DNA of 64,000 bases from Motilibacter deserti (GCF_011250635.1 NZ_JAANNP010000009.1:18762-82761), one strand, 5' to 3'. Shown: positions 45,805-55,035, numbered from the stretch's first letter. Made by a program: numbers and translations. The notes: a model not told the origin generated them from the sequence alone.

Positions 45805-45811
45805 CCCCGGA

Positions 45812-45817
45812 ACGGTA
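45812..45817 (-). promoter_or_regulatory. -10 box, leaderless promoter of add
   Basis: TACCGT on the minus strand, seven bases before ATG 45804. Confidence 0.5.
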
Positions 45818-45824
45818 GCGACGC

Positions 45825-46178
45825 TCAGTCCTCGCGGTGCACCAGGTCCGGGCCGAACGCGGGCAGGCAGACCGCGACGTACTCCGCGCCCTCCGGGCCG
45901 ACGAGGTAGCGGACCCGCTCCCCGGCCCGGGTCAGGACCGCCTGCCCCGCGGAGACCGAGAGCCGGCCGTTGTCGTGGTCGACGAGCACGGTGCCGGCCA
46001 GCACGACGGTGACCTCGTCGAACTCCGGGGTCTGGGCCGGCTCCTCCCACCCCGCGGGCGCGCGCATGTGGGCGACGGAGACCTGCTCGGTCCCGGTGCG
46101 CACCCGCCCGACGTACTCGTCGATCTGCTTGCCCCCGGGCACGGGGATGCGCTCGGGCGCCTCGATCAGCTGCGGCAT
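45825..46178 (-). CDS. Cupin-domain protein
   Basis: 117 residues, a single small beta barrel: [20 protein letters not shown] (motif 1; Glu/His partly replaced) and [21 protein letters not shown] (motif 2). The pattern is an ectoine-synthase/RmlC-like small cupin; function unknown. It lies 20 bases upstream of add on the same strand, perhaps cotranscribed. Confidence 0.78.
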   Translation of the reverse strand: MPQLIEAPERIPVPGGKQIDEYVGRVRTGTEQVSVAHMRAPAGWEEPAQTPEFDEVTVVLAGTVLVDHDNGRLSVSAGQAVLTRAGERVRYLVGPEGAEYVAVCLPAFGPDLVHRED

Positions 46179-46224
46179 GCGGTCAGGGTCGCACAGCGCC
46201 CCGGCGGCGTACGCCCCGGCGGCC

Positions 46225-48726
46225 TCAGTGCTCTTCGAGCCACTGCCGCACGTCGGGCCCGGGCATCGGCCGGGCCAGCGCCCACCCCTGGACGAGATCG
46301 CAGTCGAGGGCCTCGAGCACCTGCCACGCCTGGTCGCTCTCCACGCCCTCGGCCACCACGCGCAGCCCGAGCGCCCGCGCCATCTGGGTCACCGCGCGGA
46401 CCACGGCGGCGTCGGCCCGCGAGCTCTCCAGGTGCTGGACGAACGAGCGGTCGACCTTCACCTCGCTCACCGGCAGGCGGCGCAGCTGGGCCAGCGAGGA
46501 GTAGCCGGTGCCGAAGTCGTCGACCGAGAGCGTCACGCCCAGGTCGACGAGGCCGCGCAGCACCTTCAGCGCGCGGTCCGCATCGGCCATGAGGGAGCTC
46601 TCGGTGATCTCGAGGACCAGCGCCTCCGAGGGCACCGCCGCCTGCGTCAGGGCCTGGTCGACGAGGTGTACGAAGCCGTCGTCGCCGAGGCTGCGCGCCG
46701 ACACGTTGACCGCGACCGAGAGGTCACGCCCCTGCTCACGCCAGCGGGCCAGGTCCTGCAGGGCCGAGCGCAGCACGTAGTCGGTGAGGCCACCGATGAC
46801 GCCGGTGCGCTCGGCGAGCGGGATGAACTCGTCCGGCGGCACGCGCCCCCAGACCGGGTGCTGCCAGCGCAGGAGCGCCTCGAACGCGCGGACCTGCCGG
46901 TCGCGCGTCCCGGCCTGCGGCTGGTAGTGCACCTCCAGCTCACCGCGGACCACGGCTCGGGCCACGTCGGCCGCGAGCGCGAGCCGGCGCGGCCCGGCCT
47001 CCTCGTCCACGGCCTCGTAGCGCCGGGTCTGGCGCTGGCCGAACTTCGCCTGGTGCAGCGCGACCTCGGCGTGGCGCAGCAGCGCCGCTCCCGAGGCGCC
47101 GTCCTCGGGGGACATGGCGTAGCCGACGGTCGCCGTCACCGGCAGCTCGTAGTCGCCCAGGTCGAGCGCGGCCGCGAGCGCCGCGAGGACGCCGAACGCG
47201 GCCCCCGCCGGGTTCTCCCCCTCGACCCAGGGCAGCGCGACCGCGAACTCGTCGCCGCCCACGCGCGCGACCGGCGCCGGCTCGGAGACCAGGGCGCGGA
47301 CCCGCTGGCCGACGGCCACGAGCACCTGGTCGCCCACGTCGTGGCCGAGCGCCGCGTTCACCTCCCCGAACCTGTCGAGGTCGAGCAGCACGACGACGAC
47401 GGGCGCGGCGCCGGAGGCGACGCCGTCCACCTGGCTCGTGAACGAGGTGCGGTTGGGCAGGCCGGTGAGCGCGTCGGTCAGGGCGGCGCGCTCGCGCTCG
47501 GCGGCGGCGCGGCGTACGCGGCGGACCAGCTCGGCGTTGCGCAGCGCGATGCCGGCCTGGCCGGCGAGGGACTCCAGCAGCTGCAGGTCGTGGTCGTCGA
47601 AGGTCGTGACGCGGTCCACCCGCCCGGCGACGACGAGCGCTCCGGTGATCGTGCCGCCCGCCCGGACCGGCACCGACAGCCCGTCGGCATAGCCCCCGAC
47701 CGCCGGCTCCGCCGCCCCGCCGCGAGCGCGCGGGATCAGGACCGGCCTGCCGTTGAGCGCCGGCGCCCACCACTCGCCGGTGACGATCCCCGCGTCCCCG
47801 GTCACCCGCTGGAAGCTCTCGTCGAGGACGACCAGCGCGCCCGCGTCGGCCCGCAGCAGCTGCTTGGCCTGCGCGACCACCGTGTCCGGCACGCTCTCGT
47901 CCTGCAGCGCCGAGTCCACCGCGCGGGTGAACTGGTGCAGCGACTCGAGCCGCTCGTGGCGCTGGCGCAGCGCGTGTTGAGAGCGGAACGCGAGGACGAC
48001 CGCGAGGACGAGCGGGGTCAGCAGCAGCAGCGCCTCGGCCTGGATCTCGATCTGGCGCGCGGCGAGCAGGCCGGTGCAGGTGACGACCAGCGTCACGACC
48101 ACGGCGGCGGGCAGCGTCCTCGCCAGCGCCGGCTCGTCGTGCCCGGTCTGCAGGGCGATCACGGCCGCCAGCAGCACGGCCAGGGCGACCACGGCGACCG
48201 TCGTCCCGGCCAGCACGGCCGCCCAGCTGTGCGGCTCGAGCGCCGAGGGGTCGGGGTCGATCGCCCGGGTCACGCCGACCGCCAGCGTGGTCTGCAGCGC
48301 GGCCCCGGCAAGGTTCACGGCCAGCATCAGCGGGCGTTGGCGCTGCACGAGCGCCAGCGCGGCGCCCGTGCCCACGAGGCGGGCGAGCAGCAGCTCCGGC
48401 GGCCCGGCGAGCAGGACTCCGAGGACCAACGGGATCTCGGTGAGCGACAGGCCCTGCGCGTGCCGGCCGATGACGATGTCGGCGTAGATCAGCTCGGTCG
48501 CCGCGAACAGCACGGCCAGGGTCAGCCACGACACGCGCACGGTGTCGGGGGCGTCGGTGGGCACGACGCCGAGCGTCCAGGCGAGCGCGAGGGCGGAGGC
48601 CACGGTGAGCGCGAGCGCCCACACCGGCCCCGAACGAGCCGCCGGCCCGTCCCCGGGTTGCACGGACGACGGGCCGGGCGCCCCGTGGCGCGAACGGCCC
48701 GCCACGGGAGTGCGTATCCGGTTCAC
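46225..48726 (-). CDS. Membrane GAF-GGDEF-EAL protein
   Basis: 833 residues. An N-terminal membrane region with about seven helices (35-250), a GAF domain (about 262-402), GGDEF (about 412-570) and EAL (about 580-830). GGDEF is present at 490-494, but the GTP/metal segment reads FGEVNAALGH, where active cyclases have ND, and no RxxD I-site precedes it. The EAL domain is complete: FEALLRW (616-618), EITESSL, DDFGTGYSSL, EGVE. So it looks mainly a cyclic-di-GMP phosphodiesterase. GTG start, no ribosome site seen. Confidence 0.9.
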   Translation of the reverse strand: MNRIRTPVAGRSRHGAPGPSSVQPGDGPAARSGPVWALALTVASALALAWTLGVVPTDAPDTVRVSWLTLAVLFAATELIYADIVIGRHAQGLSLTEIPLVLGVLLAGPPELLLARLVGTGAALALVQRQRPLMLAVNLAGAALQTTLAVGVTRAIDPDPSALEPHSWAAVLAGTTVAVVALAVLLAAVIALQTGHDEPALARTLPAAVVVTLVVTCTGLLAARQIEIQAEALLLLTPLVLAVVLAFRSQHALRQRHERLESLHQFTRAVDSALQDESVPDTVVAQAKQLLRADAGALVVLDESFQRVTGDAGIVTGEWWAPALNGRPVLIPRARGGAAEPAVGGYADGLSVPVRAGGTITGALVVAGRVDRVTTFDDHDLQLLESLAGQAGIALRNAELVRRVRRAAAERERAALTDALTGLPNRTSFTSQVDGVASGAAPVVVVLLDLDRFGEVNAALGHDVGDQVLVAVGQRVRALVSEPAPVARVGGDEFAVALPWVEGENPAGAAFGVLAALAAALDLGDYELPVTATVGYAMSPEDGASGAALLRHAEVALHQAKFGQRQTRRYEAVDEEAGPRRLALAADVARAVVRGELEVHYQPQAGTRDRQVRAFEALLRWQHPVWGRVPPDEFIPLAERTGVIGGLTDYVLRSALQDLARWREQGRDLSVAVNVSARSLGDDGFVHLVDQALTQAAVPSEALVLEITESSLMADADRALKVLRGLVDLGVTLSVDDFGTGYSSLAQLRRLPVSEVKVDRSFVQHLESSRADAAVVRAVTQMARALGLRVVAEGVESDQAWQVLEALDCDLVQGWALARPMPGPDVRQWLEEH

Positions 48727-48810
48727 TACGCAGAGGATTGCACTAATGGTTCAGGAAGGTGACCCCCGGATGGGTGTCGAGTCCGTTACGTGACGTAGCC
48801 AACGCCCGAC

Positions 48811-50337
48811 TCAGCGCCAGGTGAGGCCACGCCACGTCAGCCCGCGCCAGGTCAGCCCGCGCCACGTCAGCCCGCGCCACGTCAGCCCACGCCACGTCAG
48901 CCCACGCCAGGTCAGGCCGGCCGGAGTGACCTGCTCGCCGCGCGCCGCGCCCGTCCACGCCGTGCCGGCCGCCGAGTCCGCCGCCCAGGACGCGCCGTCC
49001 CAGGTGCGCCCGAAGACGTCGACCTCGCCGCTGAGCACGTTGCCCTCAGCGTCGACGAGGTGCTCTCCGCCGCGCGCGAGCTCGATGCTGCCCAGGCCCG
49101 TGGCCGGCGTGAAGCGCTGCACGGCGTCGGGGGTACGCCGCGCGAGGCTCTCCGCGACGTCCACGACGCCGGGCACGCCAGCGGTGCGCGCCGCGGCGGG
49201 GAGCTTGTCGGCCCCCTCGACGAGCAGGGCCTTGACCTGGTCGGGGGTCAGCTCCGGGCGGGCCTGGAGCAGCAGCGCCGCGGCGCCGCTGACGACGGCG
49301 GCCGCCTGGGAGGTGCCGGTGCCGCGCAGGAAGCGCGCGGGGACGCCCGCGGCCGGGGCGGCAGCGGCGTCCAGCGTCGACCCGGGAGCCCGCAGGCTGG
49401 CGACCGAGCGGCCGGGGGCCAGCACGTCGGGGCGCCGGGCGTCGGTGCCGGCGTTGCTGAAGGACGCCACCGTGTCGTCGGACCGCTGCTCGGTGCCCTG
49501 GTCGTCGGTCGCGCCGACCGCGATCACGTACGGGTCGATGGCCGGGTTCAGCAGGGGCGTCGCGCCGCCGTCGTTGCCGACCGACGCGACCACGACGATC
49601 CCCGCACGCCACGCGTGCTCGGCCGCGGCGGCCAGCGGGTCGACGACGCGGTCCTGGCGCAGCTCGCGCCCGAGCGAGAGGTTGAGGACGCGCAGGTTCA
49701 GCCCCGGGTCGTCCTTGTGCGCGATGGCCCAGTCGATGGCCGCGATGACCTGGGTGACGTCGGTGGCCCCGTCGCGCCCGGCGACCTTGAGGTTCACGAG
49801 GTGGGCGTCGGGGGCGATGCCGACGACCGCGTCGGCGTCACCCTCCTTGCCGGGGCGTACGTCGGCGTCACGGGCCGCGATGATGCCCGCGACGTGGGTG
49901 CCATGGCCGAAGGTGTCCAGCCCCGTCGGCACGCCGGCGCCCGCCTCGAACGACAGGTCGAGCGCGTTGACGACCTTGCCCGGGGCGTCCAGGCCGGGGA
50001 CGAGGGCGATGCCGGTGTCGACGACGCCCACCCCGACGCCCGCGCCGGTGATGCGGCGGCCGGCCGCGTCGGACCGCTTCCACGCCTTCGACGCCGAGAC
50101 CGCCTGGGCCGTACGCCCCAGCGACCCCGCGGCGCGCCCGTCCCACTCCTCGCCCAGGAAATCCACCTGCCCGGCGAGCGCGCCGGAGCGCTCGGCCCGG
50201 CCGGCCGCGGGCGCGGCGGGCTGGGCGTCAGCAGCAGTCGGCGTGTCCGCGGCAGCCGGCGCGGCCGGAGCCAGCACCGCCGCCCCGACCAGGACGTGCA
50301 GGCAACGAGCGGTGCGACGAGTCGCGACGGTCTTCAC
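48811..50337 (-). CDS. Secreted S8 serine peptidase with GLTWR C-terminal repeats
   Basis: 508 residues. Signal peptide (about 1-30), peptidase with Asp107 (GVVDTG), His145 (GHGTHVAG), Asn255 and Ser343 (GTGTSQAAAVVSGAA). The C-terminus ends in seven exact GLTWR pentapeptides (474-508). Two related WDG motifs, GQVDFLGEEWDG (57-68) and VDVFGRTWDGASW (near 440), lie either side of the peptidase domain. Such Trp-rich short repeats occur at the C-termini of some actinobacterial S8 peptidases; their role is unknown, perhaps envelope retention or self-inhibition. GTG start after a G7 run. Unrelated in layout to the subtilase at 18.7 kb. Confidence 0.9.
   Translation of the reverse strand: MKTVATRRTARCLHVLVGAAVLAPAAPAAADTPTAADAQPAAPAAGRAERSGALAGQVDFLGEEWDGRAAGSLGRTAQAVSASKAWKRSDAAGRRITGAGVGVGVVDTGIALVPGLDAPGKVVNALDLSFEAGAGVPTGLDTFGHGTHVAGIIAARDADVRPGKEGDADAVVGIAPDAHLVNLKVAGRDGATDVTQVIAAIDWAIAHKDDPGLNLRVLNLSLGRELRQDRVVDPLAAAAEHAWRAGIVVVASVGNDGGATPLLNPAIDPYVIAVGATDDQGTEQRSDDTVASFSNAGTDARRPDVLAPGRSVASLRAPGSTLDAAAAPAAGVPARFLRGTGTSQAAAVVSGAAALLLQARPELTPDQVKALLVEGADKLPAAARTAGVPGVVDVAESLARRTPDAVQRFTPATGLGSIELARGGEHLVDAEGNVLSGEVDVFGRTWDGASWAADSAAGTAWTGAARGEQVTPAGLTWRGLTWRGLTWRGLTWRGLTWRGLTWRGLTWR
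48814..48918 (-). repeat. 15-bp coding tandem repeat, seven copies
   Basis: Seven 15-bp units fill the last 105 bases before the stop of the S8 peptidase gene. The third codon positions of the units differ slightly, yet all encode GLTWR, which suggests selection on the peptide. Confidence 0.9.
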
Positions 50338-50700
50338 GGCCCCCCCATGGGTTCAGGACTTCCGCCTGTTACCTCGTGAGGAAGAGGACCCCGCCTTATA
50401 CCGCAAAAGAGTGCATGCATCTAGTGCGTTCAGACCGGAGGACTAGGACGAAAGACACCGAGTGACTACTGACCGTAGACCATTCGAAGCACAGCGCAAC
50501 GCGGAGAGGGGTCCATCGGGACCAGTCGGCCGATCAGCGGGCCCTGGGCCCCCGCGTCGGCCCGAGCCCACCGCGTGGGGCGGCGGCTCGGCCGCGTCCG
50601 CGTGCGGCCCGGCGGCGTCGGCGTGCGGCCCGGCGGCGTAGGCGTGCGGCCCGGCGGCGTCGGCTGGCGGCCCGGCCGCGTCGGCCCGCAGCCTGGGCCG
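50338..50700. other. Intergenic region with AT-rich leader and 21-bp repeat
   Basis: 363 bases between deoA and the S8 peptidase, both on the minus strand. About 50390-50500 is markedly richer in A/T than the window and contains TGCATGCA and several TAG-type -10 candidates on the minus strand, so it probably holds the peptidase promoter. The half nearest deoA holds a tandem repeat. No gene seen. Confidence 0.55.
50602..50685. repeat. 21-bp tandem repeat, four copies
   Basis: Units with core GTGCGGCCCGGCGGCGT begin at 50602, 50623 and 50644; a degenerate fourth at 50665. Non-coding, downstream of deoA. Confidence 0.85.
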
Positions 50701-52065
50701 CTAAGCCGCCGGCGATCCGTCCGCGGCGAAGCGGTCGAGGACGACCGGGCCGCCGGCCGGGCGGTCGCCCTCGGGCGCCACCGACACCGCCCCCTCCAAC
50801 GCCTCGAGGGCGCGCGCGAACCGCTCCGGGGTGTCCGTGTGCAGAGTCATCAGCGGCTCGCCGGCCCGGACGGGCGTACCGGGCTTGGCGTGCAGCTCGA
50901 CCCCCGCGCCGGCCTGGACCGCGTCCTCCCGGCGGGCGCGCCCGGCGCCGAGCCGCCAGGCGGCGACTCCGACGGCGTACGCGTCGAGGCCGACCAGCAC
51001 GCCGTCCGCGGGCGCCGGGACGACGTGGGTCTCTCGCGCCGTGGGCAGCGGCGCGTCGGGGTCGCCGCCCTGCGCCGCGATCATCCGTCGCCACGCGTCC
51101 ATCGCGCTGCCGTCGCGCAGCTTGTCCGCGGGGTCGGGGCCGTCCATGCCGGCGGCTGCGAGCATCTCGCGGGCGAGCGCCACGGTGAGCTCGACGACGT
51201 CGGCGGGGCCGCCGCCCGCGAGCACCTCCAGCGACTCGCGTACCTCGAGCGCGTTGCCCGCGGTCAGCCCGAGCGGGCTGGACATGTCGGTCACCAGAGC
51301 GACCGTCGTCACGCCGGCGTCGGTCCCGAGGTCGACCATCGTGCGGGCGAGCGTGCGCGCGTCCTCGAGGTCCTTCATGAACGCCCCGGACCCGACCTTG
51401 ACGTCGAGGACGAGCGCGCCCGTGCCCTCGGCGATCTTCTTGCTCATGATCGAGCTGGCGATGAGCGGGATGGACTCCACGGTCCCGGTCACGTCGCGCA
51501 GCGCGTAGAGCAGCCGGTCGGCGGGGGCCAGCCGGTCGGTCGCCGCGCAGATGACGGCGCCGAGACCGCGTAGCTGCTCGCGGATCTCCTCGAGCGTCAG
51601 CGCGGCGCGCCACCCGGGGATCGCCTCGAGCTTGTCCAGCGTGCCGCCGGTGTGGCCGAGGCCGCGACCGGACAGCTGCGGGACCGCGGCACCGCACGCG
51701 GCGACCAGCGGCGCGAGCGGCAGCGTGATCTTGTCGCCGACGCCGCCGGTGGAGTGCTTGTCGACCGTCGGGCGGCCGAGCCCGTCGAACGAGAGCCGGT
51801 CCCCGCTCTCGATCATCGCGTGGGTCCAGCGGGCGATCTCGGCCCGCGACATCCCGCGCAGCAGGATGGCCATGAGCAGGGCGGACATCTGCTCGTGGGC
51901 GACGTCGCCGCGCGTGTAGGCGTCGATCACCCACTCGATCTGGGCGTCGGAGAGGGCGTTGCCGTCGCGCTTGGCGCGGATGACGTCGACGGCGTCGAAG
52001 ACGCCCGTGGGCGTGGCGTCGAAGACGCCCGTGGGCGTGGCGTCGAACGGTGCGGCCCCGCTCAC
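50701..52065 (-). CDS. deoA: Thymidine phosphorylase
   Basis: 454 residues. Phosphorolysis of thymidine/deoxyuridine to base and deoxyribose-1-phosphate. Phosphate loop KHSTGGVGDKITLPLAP, GRGLGHTGGTLDKLEAIPG and KVGSGAFMKDLEDAR are all present, with the C-terminal barrel-sandwich domain (about 345-440). GTG 52065 in a GTGA overlap with cdd. The N-terminus carries an eight-residue duplication, FDATPTGV twice, from a 24-bp tandem repeat (51994-52041). Last gene of the nucleoside import and salvage operon. Confidence 0.94.
   Translation of the reverse strand: MSGAAPFDATPTGVFDATPTGVFDAVDVIRAKRDGNALSDAQIEWVIDAYTRGDVAHEQMSALLMAILLRGMSRAEIARWTHAMIESGDRLSFDGLGRPTVDKHSTGGVGDKITLPLAPLVAACGAAVPQLSGRGLGHTGGTLDKLEAIPGWRAALTLEEIREQLRGLGAVICAATDRLAPADRLLYALRDVTGTVESIPLIASSIMSKKIAEGTGALVLDVKVGSGAFMKDLEDARTLARTMVDLGTDAGVTTVALVTDMSSPLGLTAGNALEVRESLEVLAGGGPADVVELTVALAREMLAAAGMDGPDPADKLRDGSAMDAWRRMIAAQGGDPDAPLPTARETHVVPAPADGVLVGLDAYAVGVAAWRLGAGRARREDAVQAGAGVELHAKPGTPVRAGEPLMTLHTDTPERFARALEALEGAVSVAPEGDRPAGGPVVLDRFAADGSPAA
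51994..52041 (-). repeat. 24-bp in-frame duplication in deoA
   Basis: Two identical 24-bp units, each encoding FDATPTGV on the minus strand, followed by a partial third (FDA). Confidence 0.9.
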
Positions 52066-52544
52066 GAGCTGTCCCCCCGCGACGCCTCCTCCTCCGCGCG
52101 CAGGTCCGCGTCGTCGAAGCCGAAGGGCAGGATCCCGTCGATCGTGTTCTCCCCGCTCTCGAGCAGGATCGCGCAGGAGCGGCCGCCGGCCTCGAGCAGC
52201 AGCTGGCGGCACCGGCCGCAGGGCGAGAGCAGTTGGCCGTGGCCTCCCACGGCGACGACGGCGACGAGCCGGCCGCCGCCGCTGTCGTGCAGCGCGCCGA
52301 CCAGGCCGCACTCGGCGCAGAGCCCGACGCCGTACGACGCGTTCTCCACGTTGCACCCGGTGACGATGCGGCCGTCGTCGACGAGCCCGGCCGCGCCGAC
52401 GGGGAACTTCGAGTACGGCGCGTAGGCCCGCCCGGCGGCGGCGACCGCCGCGGAGCGCAGGCCGTCCCAGTCGACGCCGCTCGCGCCTGCCGAGCTCGTG
52501 CCTGCCGAGCTCGCGCCTGCCGCGCCCGTCGGTGTCCCGCTCAT
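52062..52544 (-). CDS. cdd: Cytidine deaminase
   Basis: 160 residues. Converts (deoxy)cytidine to (deoxy)uridine. Zinc site CAE (76-78, GLCAECGLVGAL) and PCGRC (108-112); substrate loop GCNVENASYGVGL. An Ala/Ser/Gly-rich N-terminal extension (1-22) is probably disordered. ATG 52544 overlaps the permease stop as ATGA; AAGGCAG upstream. Confidence 0.95.
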   Translation of the reverse strand: MSGTPTGAAGASSAGTSSAGASGVDWDGLRSAAVAAAGRAYAPYSKFPVGAAGLVDDGRIVTGCNVENASYGVGLCAECGLVGALHDSGGGRLVAVVAVGGHGQLLSPCGRCRQLLLEAGGRSCAILLESGENTIDGILPFGFDDADLRAEEEASRGDSS

Positions 52545-53836
52545 CTGCCTTGCCCCTTGCGATAGACGACGCCGTCGGCGGCTGGTGGCCGCAGTCGTTG
52601 GGAGGCGAGCGCGAGCACGAGCAGCGTCGCGACGTACGGCGTCATGCCGGTGAAGTCGCCCGGCACGGTGTCGGTGAGGGCGAACCACAGCAGCACCAGC
52701 GCGGCCACGACCAGCGACGCGCCGCCCTGCGGGAAGCGCCGGCGGGCCAGCATCCACACCCCGAGCGCGAGCAGCCCGATCCCGAGCACGAGCAGCAGCG
52801 CGTGGATCGACTCCTCGCCCTGGCGCAGCCGGAGGCCGTCGGTGTAGCCGAACAGCAGCGAGCCGCCGGCGAGGCCGCCGGGACGCCAGTTGCCGAAGAT
52901 CATGGCGGCCAGGCCGATGAAGCCGCGGCCGCCGGTCTGGCCCTCGCGGTACTGGCTGGCCGCGACGACGGCGAGGAACGCCCCGCCGAAGCCCGCGCAC
53001 GCGCCGGACATGACGACGGCGGCGTACTTGTAGCGGTAGACGTGCACACCGAGCGACTCGGCGGCCCACGGGTCCTCGCCGCAGGACCGCAGCCGGAGGC
53101 CGAAGGCCGTCCGCCACAGCACGATGCCGGAGACGACGATCAGCACGACCGCCAGCACGGTGAGGATCGAGACCCCCGTCGTCACCGCGCGCACCACGGC
53201 GGCGAGGTCGGAGACGAGGAACCAGTGGTGGCGCTCGAGGTCGAGCAGCTGGTCCCCGACCCACGGCATGCTGAGCGTCGGCAGCTCGTCGACCTGCGGC
53301 GACTGCGTCGAGCCGCCGCCCTCGGTGCCGGTGAGCAGCCGAGCGGCGAGGTATTGCGTGGCGCCGAGGCCGAGGATGTTGATCGCGACACCGGAGATGA
53401 TGTGGTCGACGCCGAAGGTGACGGTGGCGACCGCGTGGATCAGGCCGCCGATCGCGCCGAAGGCGATGCCCATGAGGACGCCGAACCACGGGCCGTGCTG
53501 GTAGCCCCACCAGCCGGCGCCGAAGCTGCCGGCGATCATCATGCCCTCGAGTCCGATGTTGGTGACGCCCGCGCGCTCGGACCAGAGCCCGCCGAGGCCG
53601 GCCAGGGCGATCGGCGCGGCCAGCCCGAGCGCGGTGCCCAGGGTGCCGCTGGAGCTGATCTCCTGCGCGCCCGTGATGACGCGGACCAGGCTGACGACGA
53701 CGAAGCCGAGCGCCAGCAGGACGGCGAGCCGGACCAGCCGGGTACGCCGGTCGCTGCCCGAGCGCGCGGCCGGGCGCGTCCCGCCCCCGGCGTTGCGCGG
53801 CGCTCCCCCGCCCGGGGCCTGCACTGCCGCGCTCAC
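52541..53836 (-). CDS. Nucleoside ABC transporter permease 2
   Basis: 431 residues, BranchedChain-type permease of the BMP/nucleoside import family (YufQ/NupQ-like). About nine hydrophobic segments; LWSERAGVTNIGLEGMMIAG is the family signature and AFGLRLRSCGEDPWAAESLG the cytosolic coupling loop with the EAA-like helix. GTG 53836 in a GTGA overlap with permease 1. Partner of 53833-55035. Confidence 0.92.
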   Translation of the reverse strand: MSAAVQAPGGGAPRNAGGGTRPAARSGSDRRTRLVRLAVLLALGFVVVSLVRVITGAQEISSSGTLGTALGLAAPIALAGLGGLWSERAGVTNIGLEGMMIAGSFGAGWWGYQHGPWFGVLMGIAFGAIGGLIHAVATVTFGVDHIISGVAINILGLGATQYLAARLLTGTEGGGSTQSPQVDELPTLSMPWVGDQLLDLERHHWFLVSDLAAVVRAVTTGVSILTVLAVVLIVVSGIVLWRTAFGLRLRSCGEDPWAAESLGVHVYRYKYAAVVMSGACAGFGGAFLAVVAASQYREGQTGGRGFIGLAAMIFGNWRPGGLAGGSLLFGYTDGLRLRQGEESIHALLLVLGIGLLALGVWMLARRRFPQGGASLVVAALVLLWFALTDTVPGDFTGMTPYVATLLVLALASQRLRPPAADGVVYRKGQGR

Positions 53837-55035
53837 GCCGGCACCCCCTGCGCCGTGCCCGTGCCGCCTGAGGGCCCGCCTCCGCCGACGGGGCCGCCAC
53901 CGGCGGCGAGCGGCTCGGCGGCCGCGACCCGGCGCTGCTCGCTCACCACCCGGTAGCGGCGCACCAGCTCGTACGCGACGACGACGCTGAGCACGATGGT
54001 CCCCTGCATGATCGTGACGATCTCGTTCGAGACGCCGGCCTGGATCTGGAGGCGGTTGGCGGCCACGTCGAGGTAGGCCCACAGCAGCGCGCCGATGGCG
54101 ATGCCGATCGGTGAGTTGCGCCCCAGCAGCGCGATCGCGATGCCGGTGAAGCCGAGCCCGGACTGGAAGGTCAGGGTGTAGGCGTACGGGTCCTCGCCGA
54201 CCAGCGCCGGGATGCCGACGAGGCCGGCGACCGCGCCGGAGATCAGCATCGCGGCGACGACCATCTTCTTGACGTTGACGCCGCTGGCCACCGCCGCGCT
54301 CTCGGACATGCCGGTCGCTCGCAGGTCGAAGCCGAACCTGGTGCGCTCGAGGAGCAGCCAGTAGAGCAGGCCCGCGACCGCGGCGAGCACGACGAGGCCG
54401 TACACCCGGATCGGGGTGTCCAGGAAGCCGAGCTCGATGCCGGGCACGCGGCCGGACGCCGGCAGCTGGTCGGTGGAGAGGTTGAGGCTGCTGCCTTGGT
54501 CCCCCGCTGCCTTGCGCAGCAGGAACGCCACGAGCGCGGTCGCGATGGAGTTCAGCATGATCGTGGAGATGACCTCGCTGACCCCGCGGGTCGCCTTGAG
54601 CAGGGCGGCCACGCCGGCCCACATCGCGCCGACGGCCATGGCCACGACGACGATGAGCGCCACGTGCAGCGGCGCGGGCAGCGACACGGCCGCGCCGATG
54701 TAGGCGGCGCAGAAGGCCGCGAGGCGGTACTGCCCCTCGACGCCGATGTTGAAGAGGTTCATGCGGAAGCCGACGGCGACCGCGAGCGCGGCGAAGTAGT
54801 AGGTCGTCGCGCTGTTGAGCATGTTGACCACCGCGCGCGAGCGCTGAGCGTCGGTCGCGTCGACCAGCAGCAGGGTCTCCCAGACCTTGCCGACCGGGTC
54901 GCTCGCCACCACGAGCACGAGGCTGGTGACGAGGATCGCGATGACGAGCGCGAGCACAGGGGCCGCGAGGCCCGCGGCCACGGCGCGCCAGTCGACGCGG
55001 CGCACCGTCCGCGGTGCGCTGGTGCCGCTGCTCAT
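53833..55035 (-). CDS. Nucleoside ABC transporter permease 1
   Basis: 400 residues (YufP/NupP-like). FRMNLFNIGVEGQYRLAAFC is the family signature and FGFDLRATGMSESAAVASGV the coupling loop. About ten hydrophobic segments. A Gly/Pro-rich C-terminal tail (about 375-400). ATG 55035 overlaps the ATPase stop as ATGA. Confidence 0.92.
   Translation of the reverse strand: MSSGTSAPRTVRRVDWRAVAAGLAAPVLALVIAILVTSLVLVVASDPVGKVWETLLLVDATDAQRSRAVVNMLNSATTYYFAALAVAVGFRMNLFNIGVEGQYRLAAFCAAYIGAAVSLPAPLHVALIVVVAMAVGAMWAGVAALLKATRGVSEVISTIMLNSIATALVAFLLRKAAGDQGSSLNLSTDQLPASGRVPGIELGFLDTPIRVYGLVVLAAVAGLLYWLLLERTRFGFDLRATGMSESAAVASGVNVKKMVVAAMLISGAVAGLVGIPALVGEDPYAYTLTFQSGLGFTGIAIALLGRNSPIGIAIGALLWAYLDVAANRLQIQAGVSNEIVTIMQGTIVLSVVVAYELVRRYRVVSEQRRVAAAEPLAAGGGPVGGGGPSGGTGTAQGVPA

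Noticed and set aside
50380..50500. Possible c-di-AMP (ydaO-type) riboswitch near the S8 peptidase gene
   Set aside because: CCTGTTACCTCGTGAGG reads superficially like the 3' part of ydaO on the plus strand, but no plus-strand gene follows and the conserved 5' half is missing.
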